Of a stretch of DNA of 8,778 bases, positions 1 through 6,211 are shown piece after piece. The DNA comes from DATJPR01 sp035506295 (GTDB taxonomy: Bacteria > Bacteroidota > Ignavibacteria > UBA10030 > UBA6906), in contig DATJPR010000020.1 in the NCBI GenBank assembly GCA_035506295.1, forward strand, positions 1-8,778, written 5' to 3'. Made by a program: the position numbers and the translations under genes. Each line of letters starts with the position of its first letter. Within the stretch, counting starts at the first letter, position 1. The notes under the pieces are model-generated. The model saw nothing but the letters and a program-made list of their open reading frames with translations, ran no database searches and was not told the DNA's origin.

Positions 1-213
1 ATGCCTAGGCTGTCCGCGCGGTGGTAGTACGGAGAATTCCAGTCTGCGTGGACGGAGTTGTTCACCCATGGACCATGATAAATGCTCCATCCTCCGAGCA
101 TTTTCAGTCCGAGTGGATCGCGGTAGTTGACGACGTTTTCGCGTGATGCATCACCACGTGGTCCAAAGCGTCGAGACCCCTCCGGCGAGCAACATCAAGC
201 CGGCAATTATCAT
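1..213 (-). CDS. Possible partial divergent gene with an apparent frameshift (product unknown)
   Basis: On the minus strand an ATG at 213-211 opens a short frame, MIIAGLMLLAGGVSTLW, which looks like a signal peptide or membrane segment and ends at a TGA (153-151). A second minus frame is open from 194 to the window edge. It reads like real protein, rich in W, Y, H and N, and includes NVVNYRDPLGLKMLGGW (W at about 90). The frames overlap around a run of four C on the + strand (177-180). One base fewer there would join the leader to the second frame. This could be a sequencing error, a real frameshift, or coincidence. Without a join, the only ATG in the second frame is at 101-99, with no clear ribosome binding site. 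The VNYRDPLGL stretch resembles the end of RHS/YD-repeat core domains, but the rest of that core is absent, so I assign no function. The gene would be divergent from the glycoside hydrolase. Confidence 0.3.
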
Positions 214-232
214 TTAGTGATCGAGAAAATCA

Positions 233-1705
233 ATGAACCCTTTGAGCTTGTATCTGCTTGTGCCCGCGCTGATCGTGAGCGCATTTAACGTCAAATGTGA
301 GGGAGCAACGAACGACATGTCTACGAATGAGCAGTGGCTGAAGGTTTCGGGAGACCAAATCGTCGACCAACATGGAGACACGGTCTATCTGCGCGGGTTT
401 GGACTGGGCGGAATGCTGCACATGGAGAATTTCATCGATGGCTACCCCGACAACGAGCAATCCATGAGAGACGGTTTGCTGGAGGTGCTGGGGCAGGAAA
501 AATACGACCTCTACTTCGATCACTTCCTGAGAAGTTATTTCACCGAGCCCGACGCTGCATACATCCAGAGCCTGGGGCTTAACCTGGTGCGCATTCCGAT
601 CAACTACCGCCTTTTTGAAGATGACATGAATCCCGGAGTCATCAAGAAGCATGCATTTGAATACCTTGACAACGTGATCAACCTCTGCGCCAAGCACGGG
701 ATCTATACCATAATCGACCTCCACGCTTTTCCAGGATGCCAGAATCAGCACTGGCACAGCGACAACCCCACACACAAGGCACTGTTCTGGGTATTCAAGG
801 ATTTTCAGGACAGAGCGCTGCACTTGTGGGAAGCTCTGGCGAGGCACTACAAGGATCAGCCGTGGGTTGCCGGGTACGACTTGATGAACGAACCAGCCGA
901 TCCCACCGGCAAGAGGGTCTTTCCCTACTACAAGCGCCTGTACGAAGCAATTCGCAAGATCGACCCGCGCCACATCATGTTTCTCGAAGGCAATAGCTAC
1001 GCCGTGGATTTCAGTATGTTCACGGAGGTCTGGGAGAATGTGGTCTATACCAATCATGATTATGCGACGCCGGGCTTCATCAACGGCGGTGACTATCCTG
1101 GTTATACGAAAGACAAGTTCTACGACAAGGATACATTGGAAAAGGATTTTCTCAAGAGGAGTGAGTTCATGTTCACCCGCCACGTCCCCCTCTGGGTGGG
1201 TGAGTTCGGCCCCGTGTACACCGGCATCGCGCAAAAAGATGAAATGCGGTACCAGATACTCAAAGATCAATTGGCCTATTATCGGAAGTACAAGGTAAGC
1301 TGGTGCATCTGGCTGTACAAGGACCTTGGTCTGCAGGCCATCATCCACCAGAAGGACAATACACCGTACATGAAGCTGGTTTCTCCTTTTTTGAGGAAGA
1401 AAGATTCGCTCGGGGCCGACGCATGGGGCTCGACCGACAAGAACATCCGGCAGGTGATAACGCCTCTGGAAGAGTTGTTCAAGAAGGAATTCCCGGGCTA
1501 CGATCCGTATCCGTCCGGTCCGCAATCCCAGATAAGCGTGCTGGTACGGCATATTCTCATCGCCGAAGCGCTGGTGCCGGAATACTGCGGATTGTTCAAG
1601 GGCCTGTCGAACGAAGAGCTTATCGCGCTTGCTCAGTCATTTCGTTTTGAGAATTATGTGAAACGGGAACGGCTGGAAAACATCCTGACGGGAAGGGAAA
1701 AGTAG
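233..1705 (+). CDS. Exported glycoside hydrolase family 5 (cellulase-like beta-glycosidase)
   Basis: This 490-residue protein is probably a retaining beta-glycosidase acting on a polysaccharide or glycoconjugate outside the cytoplasm. Residues 4-18 form a hydrophobic signal-like segment, and the catalytic (beta/alpha)8 domain spans roughly 35-425. GH5 landmarks are visible: R120 in LVRIPINY, H164 in IDLHAFPG, the acid/base E220 in YDLMNEP, H275 and Y277 in VYTNHDYAT, the nucleophile E324 in WVGEFGP, and W360 on a late strand. Residues 430-490 form a helical C-terminal extension with no carbohydrate-binding module and no T9SS sorting tail. The start at 233 keeps the signal segment. Methionine 29 (317), with GAGGGAG 11 bases upstream, is an alternative that would give a cytoplasmic protein. 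The motif LRGFGLGG followed by HMENFIDGYP suggests a specific GH5 subfamily, but I cannot name it or the substrate. GH5 membership is secure; localisation is less so. Confidence 0.9.
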   Translation: MNPLSLYLLVPALIVSAFNVKCEGATNDMSTNEQWLKVSGDQIVDQHGDTVYLRGFGLGGMLHMENFIDGYPDNEQSMRDGLLEVLGQEKYDLYFDHFLRSYFTEPDAAYIQSLGLNLVRIPINYRLFEDDMNPGVIKKHAFEYLDNVINLCAKHGIYTIIDLHAFPGCQNQHWHSDNPTHKALFWVFKDFQDRALHLWEALARHYKDQPWVAGYDLMNEPADPTGKRVFPYYKRLYEAIRKIDPRHIMFLEGNSYAVDFSMFTEVWENVVYTNHDYATPGFINGGDYPGYTKDKFYDKDTLEKDFLKRSEFMFTRHVPLWVGEFGPVYTGIAQKDEMRYQILKDQLAYYRKYKVSWCIWLYKDLGLQAIIHQKDNTPYMKLVSPFLRKKDSLGADAWGSTDKNIRQVITPLEELFKKEFPGYDPYPSGPQSQISVLVRHILIAEALVPEYCGLFKGLSNEELIALAQSFRFENYVKRERLENILTGREK

Positions 1706-1750
1706 TCGACAGGGAATCACTCTACGACAGGTTCGATCCGGGAATTTCCG

Positions 1751-2275
1751 ATGCAACCGATAGTTCAGCTTCGGCCATTTGCGCGCCCCGATTTCTCAAG
1801 GCTCATCAGCTGGGTCAACTCTCCCCAAATGCTTATCCAATGGGCCGGCCCAACACAGTTTTCCTTCCCCCTCACCGTGAAGCAGCTCCAAGTCTATCTT
1901 CAAGGGAGCGAGGGAGCAAAACCGGTCAGAAAGATCTTTGCCTCGCTAGACGGAGCCGGCAACGTGATTGGACACATTGAGCTCGGTGCGCTCGACTACG
2001 CCAATCAAACCGGGACGCTATGCAGAGTCCTGGTGGCTCCACAGCTCCGGGGTGAAGGGTTCAGTGTCCCCATGGTGCGGGAAGCCCTCCGCATCGGATT
2101 TCAAAAGCTCCAGCTTCGGCGGATCGATCTTCGGGTGTACAGTTTCAACACCGCGGCGATCAAGTGTTACCAGCGGGCAGGATTTGTTCAGGAGGGAGTC
2201 CTGAAGCAGGCGTTAAAAGTCGGCGACGAGTACTGGGACACCGTCCTTATGGCCGTTCTGAAATTGCCTCAGTAG
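1751..2275 (+). CDS. GNAT family N-acetyltransferase, RimJ/RimL type
   Basis: This 174-residue cytoplasmic protein should transfer an acetyl group from acetyl-CoA to an amine on a protein terminus or small molecule. The whole protein is one GNAT fold. Strand beta-4 (CRVLVAP, residues 91-97) leads into the acetyl-CoA pyrophosphate loop QLRGEG (98-103). The C-terminal half carries SFNTAAIKCYQRAGF (131-145), the N...A...Y..GF signature of the RimJ/RimL subgroup, followed by VQEGVLKQALKVGDEYWD, the usual end of that subgroup. The N-terminal part, LRPFARPDFSRLISWVNSP, also matches. The size is normal for a single-domain member. The start at 1751 has a weak GGGA about 8 bases upstream, and the gene follows the glycoside hydrolase by 45 bp. 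The substrate cannot be inferred: ribosomal protein acetylation, antibiotic modification and metabolite acetylation all remain possible. Confidence 0.9.
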   Translation: MQPIVQLRPFARPDFSRLISWVNSPQMLIQWAGPTQFSFPLTVKQLQVYLQGSEGAKPVRKIFASLDGAGNVIGHIELGALDYANQTGTLCRVLVAPQLRGEGFSVPMVREALRIGFQKLQLRRIDLRVYSFNTAAIKCYQRAGFVQEGVLKQALKVGDEYWDTVLMAVLKLPQ

Positions 2276-2338
2276 GAACTGTGCAGCCCGGCGAAGCGTT
2301 GCCAGAAGTATTGTAAAAGCTACTCTAGGAAGGACCAT

Positions 2339-2779
2339 ATGACTCCAAAGAAGCCCGTGCGGAAGTCCTCGGGATTTACGGCTGAGGAACGGGCCGCCAT
2401 GAGGGAGCACGCCAAGGAGCTAAAAGAAGCGGGGCGCGCGAACAAGGCAGACGATGAGGCGGCCGTCCTCGAGAAGATCGCCAAAATGCAGGAACCCGAC
2501 CGGTCCCTGGCCAGGCGGATCCACGCGATCATAAAAGCTGAGGCGCCGATGCTTTCTCCGCGACTCTGGTACGGGATGCCCGCCTATGCGAGGGACGGCA
2601 AGATTGTCTGCTTCTTTCAGGACGCGCAAAAATTCAAGTCAAGGTATGCAACGTTGGGCTTCAGCGACAAGGCGAATCTTGACGAAGGCAGCATGTGGCC
2701 GGTCAGCTTTGCGCTGAAGGAGTTGACCTCCGCTGAGGAGGCGCGCATCGTCACGCTCGTAAAGAAAGCGGTGAAATGA
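2339..2779 (+). CDS. DUF1801 / YdhG-like protein
   Basis: This is a 146-residue soluble protein with no signal peptide. The N-terminal third (residues 13-50) is charged and helical (FTAEERAAMREHAKELKEA). The remainder is a DUF1801 domain, part of the YdhG/YjbR/CyaY-like superfamily. The recognisable core is LWYGMPAYARDGKIVCFF (76-93), followed by KFKSRYATLGF (98-108) and an acidic-to-hydrophobic tail ending in a lysine-rich helix (130-146). The N-terminal FTAEERAAM...AKELKEA segment is common in soil-bacterial members of the family. The biochemical role is not established; the frataxin-like fold has prompted iron-chaperone annotations, which this sequence alone does not support. The start is well marked by AGGAAGGA at 2327-2334, 4 bases before the ATG. 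The next gene starts 22 bp downstream, which suggests cotranscription. Confidence 0.85.
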   Translation: MTPKKPVRKSSGFTAEERAAMREHAKELKEAGRANKADDEAAVLEKIAKMQEPDRSLARRIHAIIKAEAPMLSPRLWYGMPAYARDGKIVCFFQDAQKFKSRYATLGFSDKANLDEGSMWPVSFALKELTSAEEARIVTLVKKAVK

Positions 2780-2792
2780 GATACAGATTAAT

Positions 2793-2799
2793 GGAGGAG
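2793..2799 (+). promoter_or_regulatory. Ribosome binding site deciding a GTG start
   Basis: GGAGGAG lies just upstream of the GTG at 2802. The GGAGG core is 4 bases from the start codon, which is short but usable. Together with the signal peptide encoded immediately after, it supports GTG 2802 as the start. The ATG at 2791 opens another frame that stops after ten codons. Confidence 0.55.
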
Positions 2800-2801
2800 T
2801 T

Positions 2802-3260
2802 GTGCGATATTGCTCGCATCTGATCGCCGTCTTACTACTCACCGCCGGCAGCGCAATTCTTTCGCCCCGGAGCATTTCTCAGACGGTGGGGCGCACTGAC
2901 ATGTCCTCCTCGCAGCAGGAGAAGGCATCGGTAGATTCGGTCGTGGACTTTCTCCTTACCTCTGCCGTTACCGATTTCCATGCCCACGGCCCTTCGGGCC
3001 CCCTCCGCTTTCGTGAAGTTCATGTCGGGCACGTAATGAATCCAGGCGCCGGGAAGCAGTACATGCTGTGCGGTCAGTTCGTGGTGAAGGGGCAAGAAGC
3101 CACATCTCAGTGGACACCATTTGTCACAATCAAGACGTCGGGCTATGAACAGTATGTTGGCGGACATTCAGCCGACTTTTGCAAGGACTCGACGATCGTA
3201 TGGGAGAACGCCGGCGACGTAACCAGCTTGTTGCAGCGTCGATTCGATGCACCCAGATAA
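2802..3260 (+). CDS. Small exported protein of unknown function
   Basis: I do not recognise a family for this 152-residue protein. It begins at GTG with a classic signal peptide: positive R2, hydrophobic HLIAVLLLTAGSAIL (6-20), and likely cleavage near residue 27 (SIS-Q). The mature part has a polar linker (28-42) and one compact domain (43-150). Notable segments are SVVDFLLTSAVTDFHAHGPSGPLRF (its first 20 residues being 46-65), VHVGHVMNPGAGKQYMLCGQF (the core from 73), TPFVTIKTSGYEQYVGG (105-121) and a terminal amphipathic helix, DVTSLLQRRF (139-148). Cysteines 90 and 127 could form a disulfide in an oxidising compartment. There is no lipobox, so a periplasmic or secreted soluble protein is likely. 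It lies 22 bp after the DUF1801 gene and 24 bp before the DUF2938 gene. The signal peptide and clean ribosome binding site argue that it is a real gene. Confidence 0.75.
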   Translation: MRYCSHLIAVLLLTAGSAILSPRSISQTVGRTDMSSSQQEKASVDSVVDFLLTSAVTDFHAHGPSGPLRFREVHVGHVMNPGAGKQYMLCGQFVVKGQEATSQWTPFVTIKTSGYEQYVGGHSADFCKDSTIVWENAGDVTSLLQRRFDAPR

Positions 3261-3284
3261 CTTCCAGGGAGCTTATTCGCTGTT

Positions 3285-3791
3285 ATGAGCATTACAGAAA
3301 ACCGGATCATTGGCGCGGTCGTCATCGGTGTCGGCGCAAGTCTTCTCATGGATCTCTGGAATTTCTTCCTGAAGCGTGCGTTCGGCATTCCATCGCTCAA
3401 CTACTGTCTTCTGGGCCGCTGGCTCATTCACATGCCGGAAGGCCGATTTGTGCATGAGAGTATCGGTGTCTCACCGAAGAAGCGACTCGAGTGCGCGATT
3501 GGCTGGATGGCCCACTATTCCATCGGCGTTATGCTCGCTCTCGGGTTCGTTGCCCTTGCTTCTGACGATTGGCTTACCCGGCCGAGAATGTTGCCCGCAT
3601 TGCTCTTCGGACTGGGAACCGTTGTGTTCCCCTTGTTGGTCATGCAGCCGTCGATGGGACTTGGGATTGCGTCCTCAAGAACGCCCAATCCAACGCTGGC
3701 CAGACTGAAGAGCCTCGGGACGCATATCGTTTTTGGACTGGGAATGTATGCCAGTGCGCTCGTTCTTGGCTGGATGTTGCAGGAAGGGTAG
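3285..3791 (+). CDS. DUF2938 family integral membrane protein
   Basis: This 168-residue inner-membrane protein has four predicted membrane helices at about 8-28, 70-92, 102-121 and 143-164. It matches DUF2938 along its whole length: LLMDLWNFFLKRAFGIPSLN (20-39), GRWLIHMPEGRFVH (44-57), IGWMAHYSIGV (72-82), then MQPSMGLGIASSRTPNP (120-136) with ARLKSLGTHIVFGLGMY (139-155). Conserved histidines (H49, H57, H77, H147) and the MQPxMGxGIA segment are family hallmarks, but the function is not established. The length is typical, so the gene looks intact. AGGGAG at 3266-3271 lies 13 bases before the ATG, farther than usual, so initiation may be weak or coupled to the preceding gene, which ends 24 bp upstream. 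The next gene encodes another multi-pass membrane protein. Confidence 0.88.
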   Translation: MSITENRIIGAVVIGVGASLLMDLWNFFLKRAFGIPSLNYCLLGRWLIHMPEGRFVHESIGVSPKKRLECAIGWMAHYSIGVMLALGFVALASDDWLTRPRMLPALLFGLGTVVFPLLVMQPSMGLGIASSRTPNPTLARLKSLGTHIVFGLGMYASALVLGWMLQEG

Positions 3792-3839
3792 CTCGCTTTC
3801 AACACATAGGTATCATCCCGAAAAATAGAAAGGAGTCCC

Positions 3840-4535
3840 ATGGGTCCGACAAGAAAGAGCGCAATGATAACGGGCATCTTCTTCATCCTCGCATTTATCG
3901 CATCGGTGCCCGGCCCGTTTGCCTTGTACCACGACATTCTGCATGATGTCCGCTATTTCGCTCTCGGCTCCCGTGACGCTTTGGTTTCCCTGGGAGCGTT
4001 CCTCGAGGTGATCCTCGCAATCTCCGTCATCGGCACAGCCGTGACCCTGTTTCCCATCGTCAAGCGACAGAATGAATCCATCGCGCTTGGATATGTCTGC
4101 GGCCGACTGTTCGAAGCCGTGTTCATCGTGGTCGGCATTATCAGCTTGCTGACCATTGTGACCTTGAGACAGGAGTTCGCAGAAACCGCAGGCGGAAATG
4201 CCGAGTCGCTGGCCGCAGTGAGGCGCCAGCTTGTCGGGATTCACGATTGGACTTTCCTGATCGGGCCGAACCTCGCCCTGGGACCGAACACGCTCATGCT
4301 CGCGTACCTTATGTACAAGTCCCGACTGGTCCCGCGGTTCATTGCAGTACTCGGGCTTGTGGGAGGACCGTTGCTCTTCGTCTTTGCGACTGCCGTGATG
4401 TTTGGGGTGTTTGAGCAGGTTTCGGTGTGGGGGGCGGTGGCAGCGCTCCCGGTCTTCGCCTGGGAAATGAGTCTTGCGGTCTGGCTCATCGTCAAAGGAT
4501 TCATGCCATCTCCTGTGCTCGAAATGCAGCGCTGA
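3840..4535 (+). CDS. DUF4386 family integral membrane protein
   Basis: This 231-residue inner-membrane protein has six predicted helices at about 8-25, 50-72, 84-108, 138-160, 165-190 and 198-219. It fits DUF4386 from end to end. The N-terminus is the usual short basic lead into helix 1 (RKSAMITGIFFILAFI). The conserved cytoplasmic loop RQNESIALGYVCGRLFEAV (76-94) is present, as are the IGPN motif (141-144), the YKSRLVPRFIAVLGLVGG segment (159-176) and the terminal EMSLAVWLIVKGF (209-221). The family is widespread and uncharacterised, so no reaction is proposed. AGGAG at 3831-3835 sits 4 bases before the ATG, so the start is firm. The gap from the DUF2938 gene is 48 bp, and the next gene begins 16 bp after the stop. 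Confidence 0.9.
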   Translation: MGPTRKSAMITGIFFILAFIASVPGPFALYHDILHDVRYFALGSRDALVSLGAFLEVILAISVIGTAVTLFPIVKRQNESIALGYVCGRLFEAVFIVVGIISLLTIVTLRQEFAETAGGNAESLAAVRRQLVGIHDWTFLIGPNLALGPNTLMLAYLMYKSRLVPRFIAVLGLVGGPLLFVFATAVMFGVFEQVSVWGAVAALPVFAWEMSLAVWLIVKGFMPSPVLEMQR

Positions 4536-4540
4536 TCGCC

Positions 4541-4545
4541 CGGAG
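4541..4545 (+). promoter_or_regulatory. Ribosome binding site fixing the start of the Fe-S membrane protein
   Basis: CGGAG lies six bases before the ATG at 4552. This favours 4552 over the upstream in-frame ATG at 4474, which would overlap the DUF4386 gene by about 60 bp and add 26 hydrophilic residues absent from this kind of protein. Confidence 0.6.
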
Positions 4546-4551
4546 ATTTCC

Positions 4552-5469
4552 ATGACCGGTGAGAGCTTGAACCGGCGCGGGGTCGGTCGCGCTGTGCTCA
4601 TGTTCAGCATTGTCGCCCCCCTCATCTGTTGGCCGGCGGCCGCGATGATCCTTTTGCGTGGCCTCGGTGTGGGCCTTGCTATCGCTCTCTTCGGTTCGGG
4701 ACTTCAGGGGCCGTTGCTCGCGGGGTATGCGTATGCCGTCGCATCCCGCAAGCAGTGGTGGCGATGGCTCGTTCTCGCGTCAGGAGGACTTGGTATTCTT
4801 ATGTTTTCATTGATCGACGCCGTCGACCTTGACCTTTATTCCTTCTTCGAGCTCCTCATCCTTGGAACGGCCGGAGTAGCGATCGGTCACACGATGGTGA
4901 CCACGATCGTTGGACCGCTTCTCTTTGGCCGGGTTCTCTGCGGTTGGGGATGTTGGCGCGCGATGGTGCTCGAGCGGCTTCCCGTCGGGAAGGGCCCGGG
5001 CAGGCGGAAGGGTTTCTGGGCCTCGATGCCGGTCGTCGGCATTGCCGTCAGTCTCACGGCCGCTATTCTGCTCGCGGCGGGGTCAGGCGTACGCGCCGGG
5101 GTCGGGTCTGTCGCAGTGGGTGTCACCGTCTACTACGCAGCGTCCATTGTACTGGCCTTTGCTCTGCATGACCAGCGCGCGTTCTGCAAATATCTCTGTC
5201 CTGCCGGATTCATTCTGCGCTGGACGAGCCGCCCGGCGTTTCTTCATGTCTTGGCATTCACAGAAGCATGCAACGAGTGCGGCGTCTGCACCGACGTCTG
5301 CCCGATGGATGTTCCTGTTGCCAGGCGAGTCATTGCGCGCACGCGCATCAGCAACGGCGACTGCATCCTCTGTCAGCGCTGCGTCGAGAGCTGTCCGACC
5401 GGCGCGCTCAAAACGAGTTTCGGTAGATCGATGGAAGCCAATTCGGTCCGAGCATCGAAAATCTCTTGA
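4552..5469 (+). CDS. NapH/NosR-like membrane protein with two 4Fe-4S ferredoxin motifs
   Basis: This 305-residue membrane protein probably passes electrons between the quinone pool or a membrane donor and an unknown partner. The first 206 residues hold about six hydrophobic helices (roughly 14-36, 40-62, 70-93, 98-124, 160-178, 184-206). Two cysteine pairs typical of the NapH/NosR/CcoG group are present: GRVLCGWGCW (126-135; C130, C134) and FCKYLCPAGF (211-220; C212, C216). The C-terminal domain has two complete 4Fe-4S motifs, CNECGVCTDVCP (C240, C243, C246, C250) and CILCQRCVESCP (C271, C274, C277, C281). The first pair has W after its second cysteine, where P is usual. No FMN-binding domain precedes it, so NosR itself is excluded. 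No nap, nos or cco genes are nearby, so the partner is unknown. The DUF3224 gene follows after 12 bp. Confidence 0.88.
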   Translation: MTGESLNRRGVGRAVLMFSIVAPLICWPAAAMILLRGLGVGLAIALFGSGLQGPLLAGYAYAVASRKQWWRWLVLASGGLGILMFSLIDAVDLDLYSFFELLILGTAGVAIGHTMVTTIVGPLLFGRVLCGWGCWRAMVLERLPVGKGPGRRKGFWASMPVVGIAVSLTAAILLAAGSGVRAGVGSVAVGVTVYYAASIVLAFALHDQRAFCKYLCPAGFILRWTSRPAFLHVLAFTEACNECGVCTDVCPMDVPVARRVIARTRISNGDCILCQRCVESCPTGALKTSFGRSMEANSVRASKIS

Positions 5470-5481
5470 AAGGGATCGGCA

Positions 5482-5889
5482 ATGAACGCCAAGGGAACCT
5501 ACACCGTCAAGAAGTGGGATGAGGCGACCTATAAACAACTCGGTCCAGACAAAAAGATGACGCGGGCATCTGTCGAGTATCAGTTCAGCGGTGAAATTGA
5601 AGGGAAGGGCGCCGTGGAGTATCTCATGTTCTATAGTCACGTCGACCCGAACGACCAGCACAAATCGGCCGCCACCTACGTCGGGCTCATGTATTTTGAA
5701 GGAACCATATCAGGAAAGCCGGGGAGTTTCGTTTTCGAAGACAATGGCACGTTCGAAGCCGGTGCAGCGAAATCCGCGTTGCGGATTGCCGGTGGGTCGG
5801 GGACGGATCAACTTAGGGGCATCCATGGGGCTGGGATGTATCTGGCCGATTCTGGAGGATTGCAGATCGAATTGGAGTACGAGTTTTGA
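5482..5889 (+). CDS. DUF3224 family protein
   Basis: This 135-residue soluble protein has no signal peptide. It matches DUF3224 over its full length: AKGTYTVKKWDE (3-14), KKMTRASVEYQFSGEIEGKG (24-43), VEYLMFYSH (45-53), TYVGLMYFEGTISGKPGSFVF (main part 65-84), then NGTFEAG (88-94), GGSGTDQLRGIHGAG (104-118) and a terminal LEYEF. The alternating strand pattern with glycine turns fits the small beta-barrel of this family, which is likened to allene oxide cyclase. The biological role is not known. AAAGGGA at 5468-5474 lies seven bases before the ATG and overlaps the stop of the Fe-S gene, so translational coupling is likely. It is the last gene of the close-packed series; no strong hairpin with a T-run follows it. 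Confidence 0.9.
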   Translation: MNAKGTYTVKKWDEATYKQLGPDKKMTRASVEYQFSGEIEGKGAVEYLMFYSHVDPNDQHKSAATYVGLMYFEGTISGKPGSFVFEDNGTFEAGAAKSALRIAGGSGTDQLRGIHGAGMYLADSGGLQIELEYEF

Positions 5890-5962
5890 ATGCCGCCCCC
5901 AGCCTGTCGCGTGACTCGATGAGAGAGCTCCGTTAATGCTGACGAACCGGCGGCTTCGACTT

Positions 5963-6018
5963 GGAAATTCCGAGTTGGGATTTCCCAGATGCACATTCGC
6001 GATTCCTAGTTCCTGATT
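5963..6018. repeat. Degenerate 7-bp periodic array (8 units)
   Basis: Eight consecutive heptamers can be laid out with no indels. Three leading G/C-rich positions are followed by a variable base and then, mostly, RTT or ATT. Examples are GGAAATT (5963), GGGATTT (5977), CGCGATT (5998) and CCTGATT (6012). One unit (5984) departs from the pattern at its end. The preceding TCGACTT (5956) may be a ninth, worn copy. The phase holds across 56 bp although the units differ, which suggests an old tandem array that has diverged. Confidence 0.55.
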
Positions 6019-6046
6019 GCGTTTCTGTCCGCGAGTGAACTCGGGA

Positions 6047-6123
6047 TCCGTCCCGGGCCTGGCCCGGGCCTGTCCCTCCCCTGTCCCCGCCCTGTCCCGG
6101 CCCTGTCCCCGCCCTGTCCCGGG
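6047..6123. repeat. 11-bp GC-rich tandem repeat (7 units)
   Basis: Seven head-to-tail units of exactly 11 bp run from 6047 to 6123. The core CCTGTCCC starts at 6069, 6080, 6091, 6102 and 6113, and weaker copies start at 6047 and 6058. The units at 6080 and 6102 are identical (CCTGTCCCCGC), with near-identical partners at 6091 and 6113, so part of the array looks like duplication of a 22-bp dimer. A decayed eighth copy may follow at 6124. The strand bias is extreme: C and T on the + strand, few A. Confidence 0.9.
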
Positions 6124-6166
6124 CCCTGACCTCCGCCGGTCTGTCTGTGCCCGATCTCACGATTTC

Positions 6167-6201
6167 GTCCATTGACTAGCGTCTATCGACCAGTGTCAAT
6201 T
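6167..6201. repeat. 7-bp tandem array, consensus GWCNAKY (5 units)
   Basis: Five heptamers in unbroken phase fit GWCNAKY: units start at 6167, 6174, 6181, 6188 and 6195. The best conserved positions are G1, C3 and A5. The unit GACCAGT (6188) also occurs at 7373-7379 inside the array of the downstream gene, in the same phase. Both arrays are about 35 bp long. Confidence 0.6.
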
Positions 6202-6211
6202 GGTTCTTTCA

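Noticed and set aside
230..1552. Minus-strand open frame of 440 codons opposite the glycoside hydrolase
   Set aside because: It lies wholly antisense to a gene with clear GH5 catalytic motifs. Its translation has no recognisable domain and reflects codon bias of the sense gene.
2988..3000. Strong short hairpin GGCCC-TTC-GGGCC resembling a terminator stem
   Set aside because: It lies inside a coding sequence (HGPSGPL codons), has no T-run after it, and transcription must pass through to finish the gene.
4474..4551. Upstream in-frame ATG for the Fe-S membrane protein
   Set aside because: It would overlap the DUF4386 gene, and the extra 26 residues look like out-of-frame translation. ATG 4552 has CGGAG at proper spacing.
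3813..4625. Minus-strand open frame of 270 codons opposite the DUF4386 gene
   Set aside because: Its translation is an H, R, E and D-rich mirror of a membrane protein gene, and the sense strand has a full family match and a good ribosome binding site.
5933..6172. Minus-strand 79-codon frame rich in G, R, T and P
   Set aside because: It is a translation of the 11-bp tandem repeat and shows low-complexity periodicity only.
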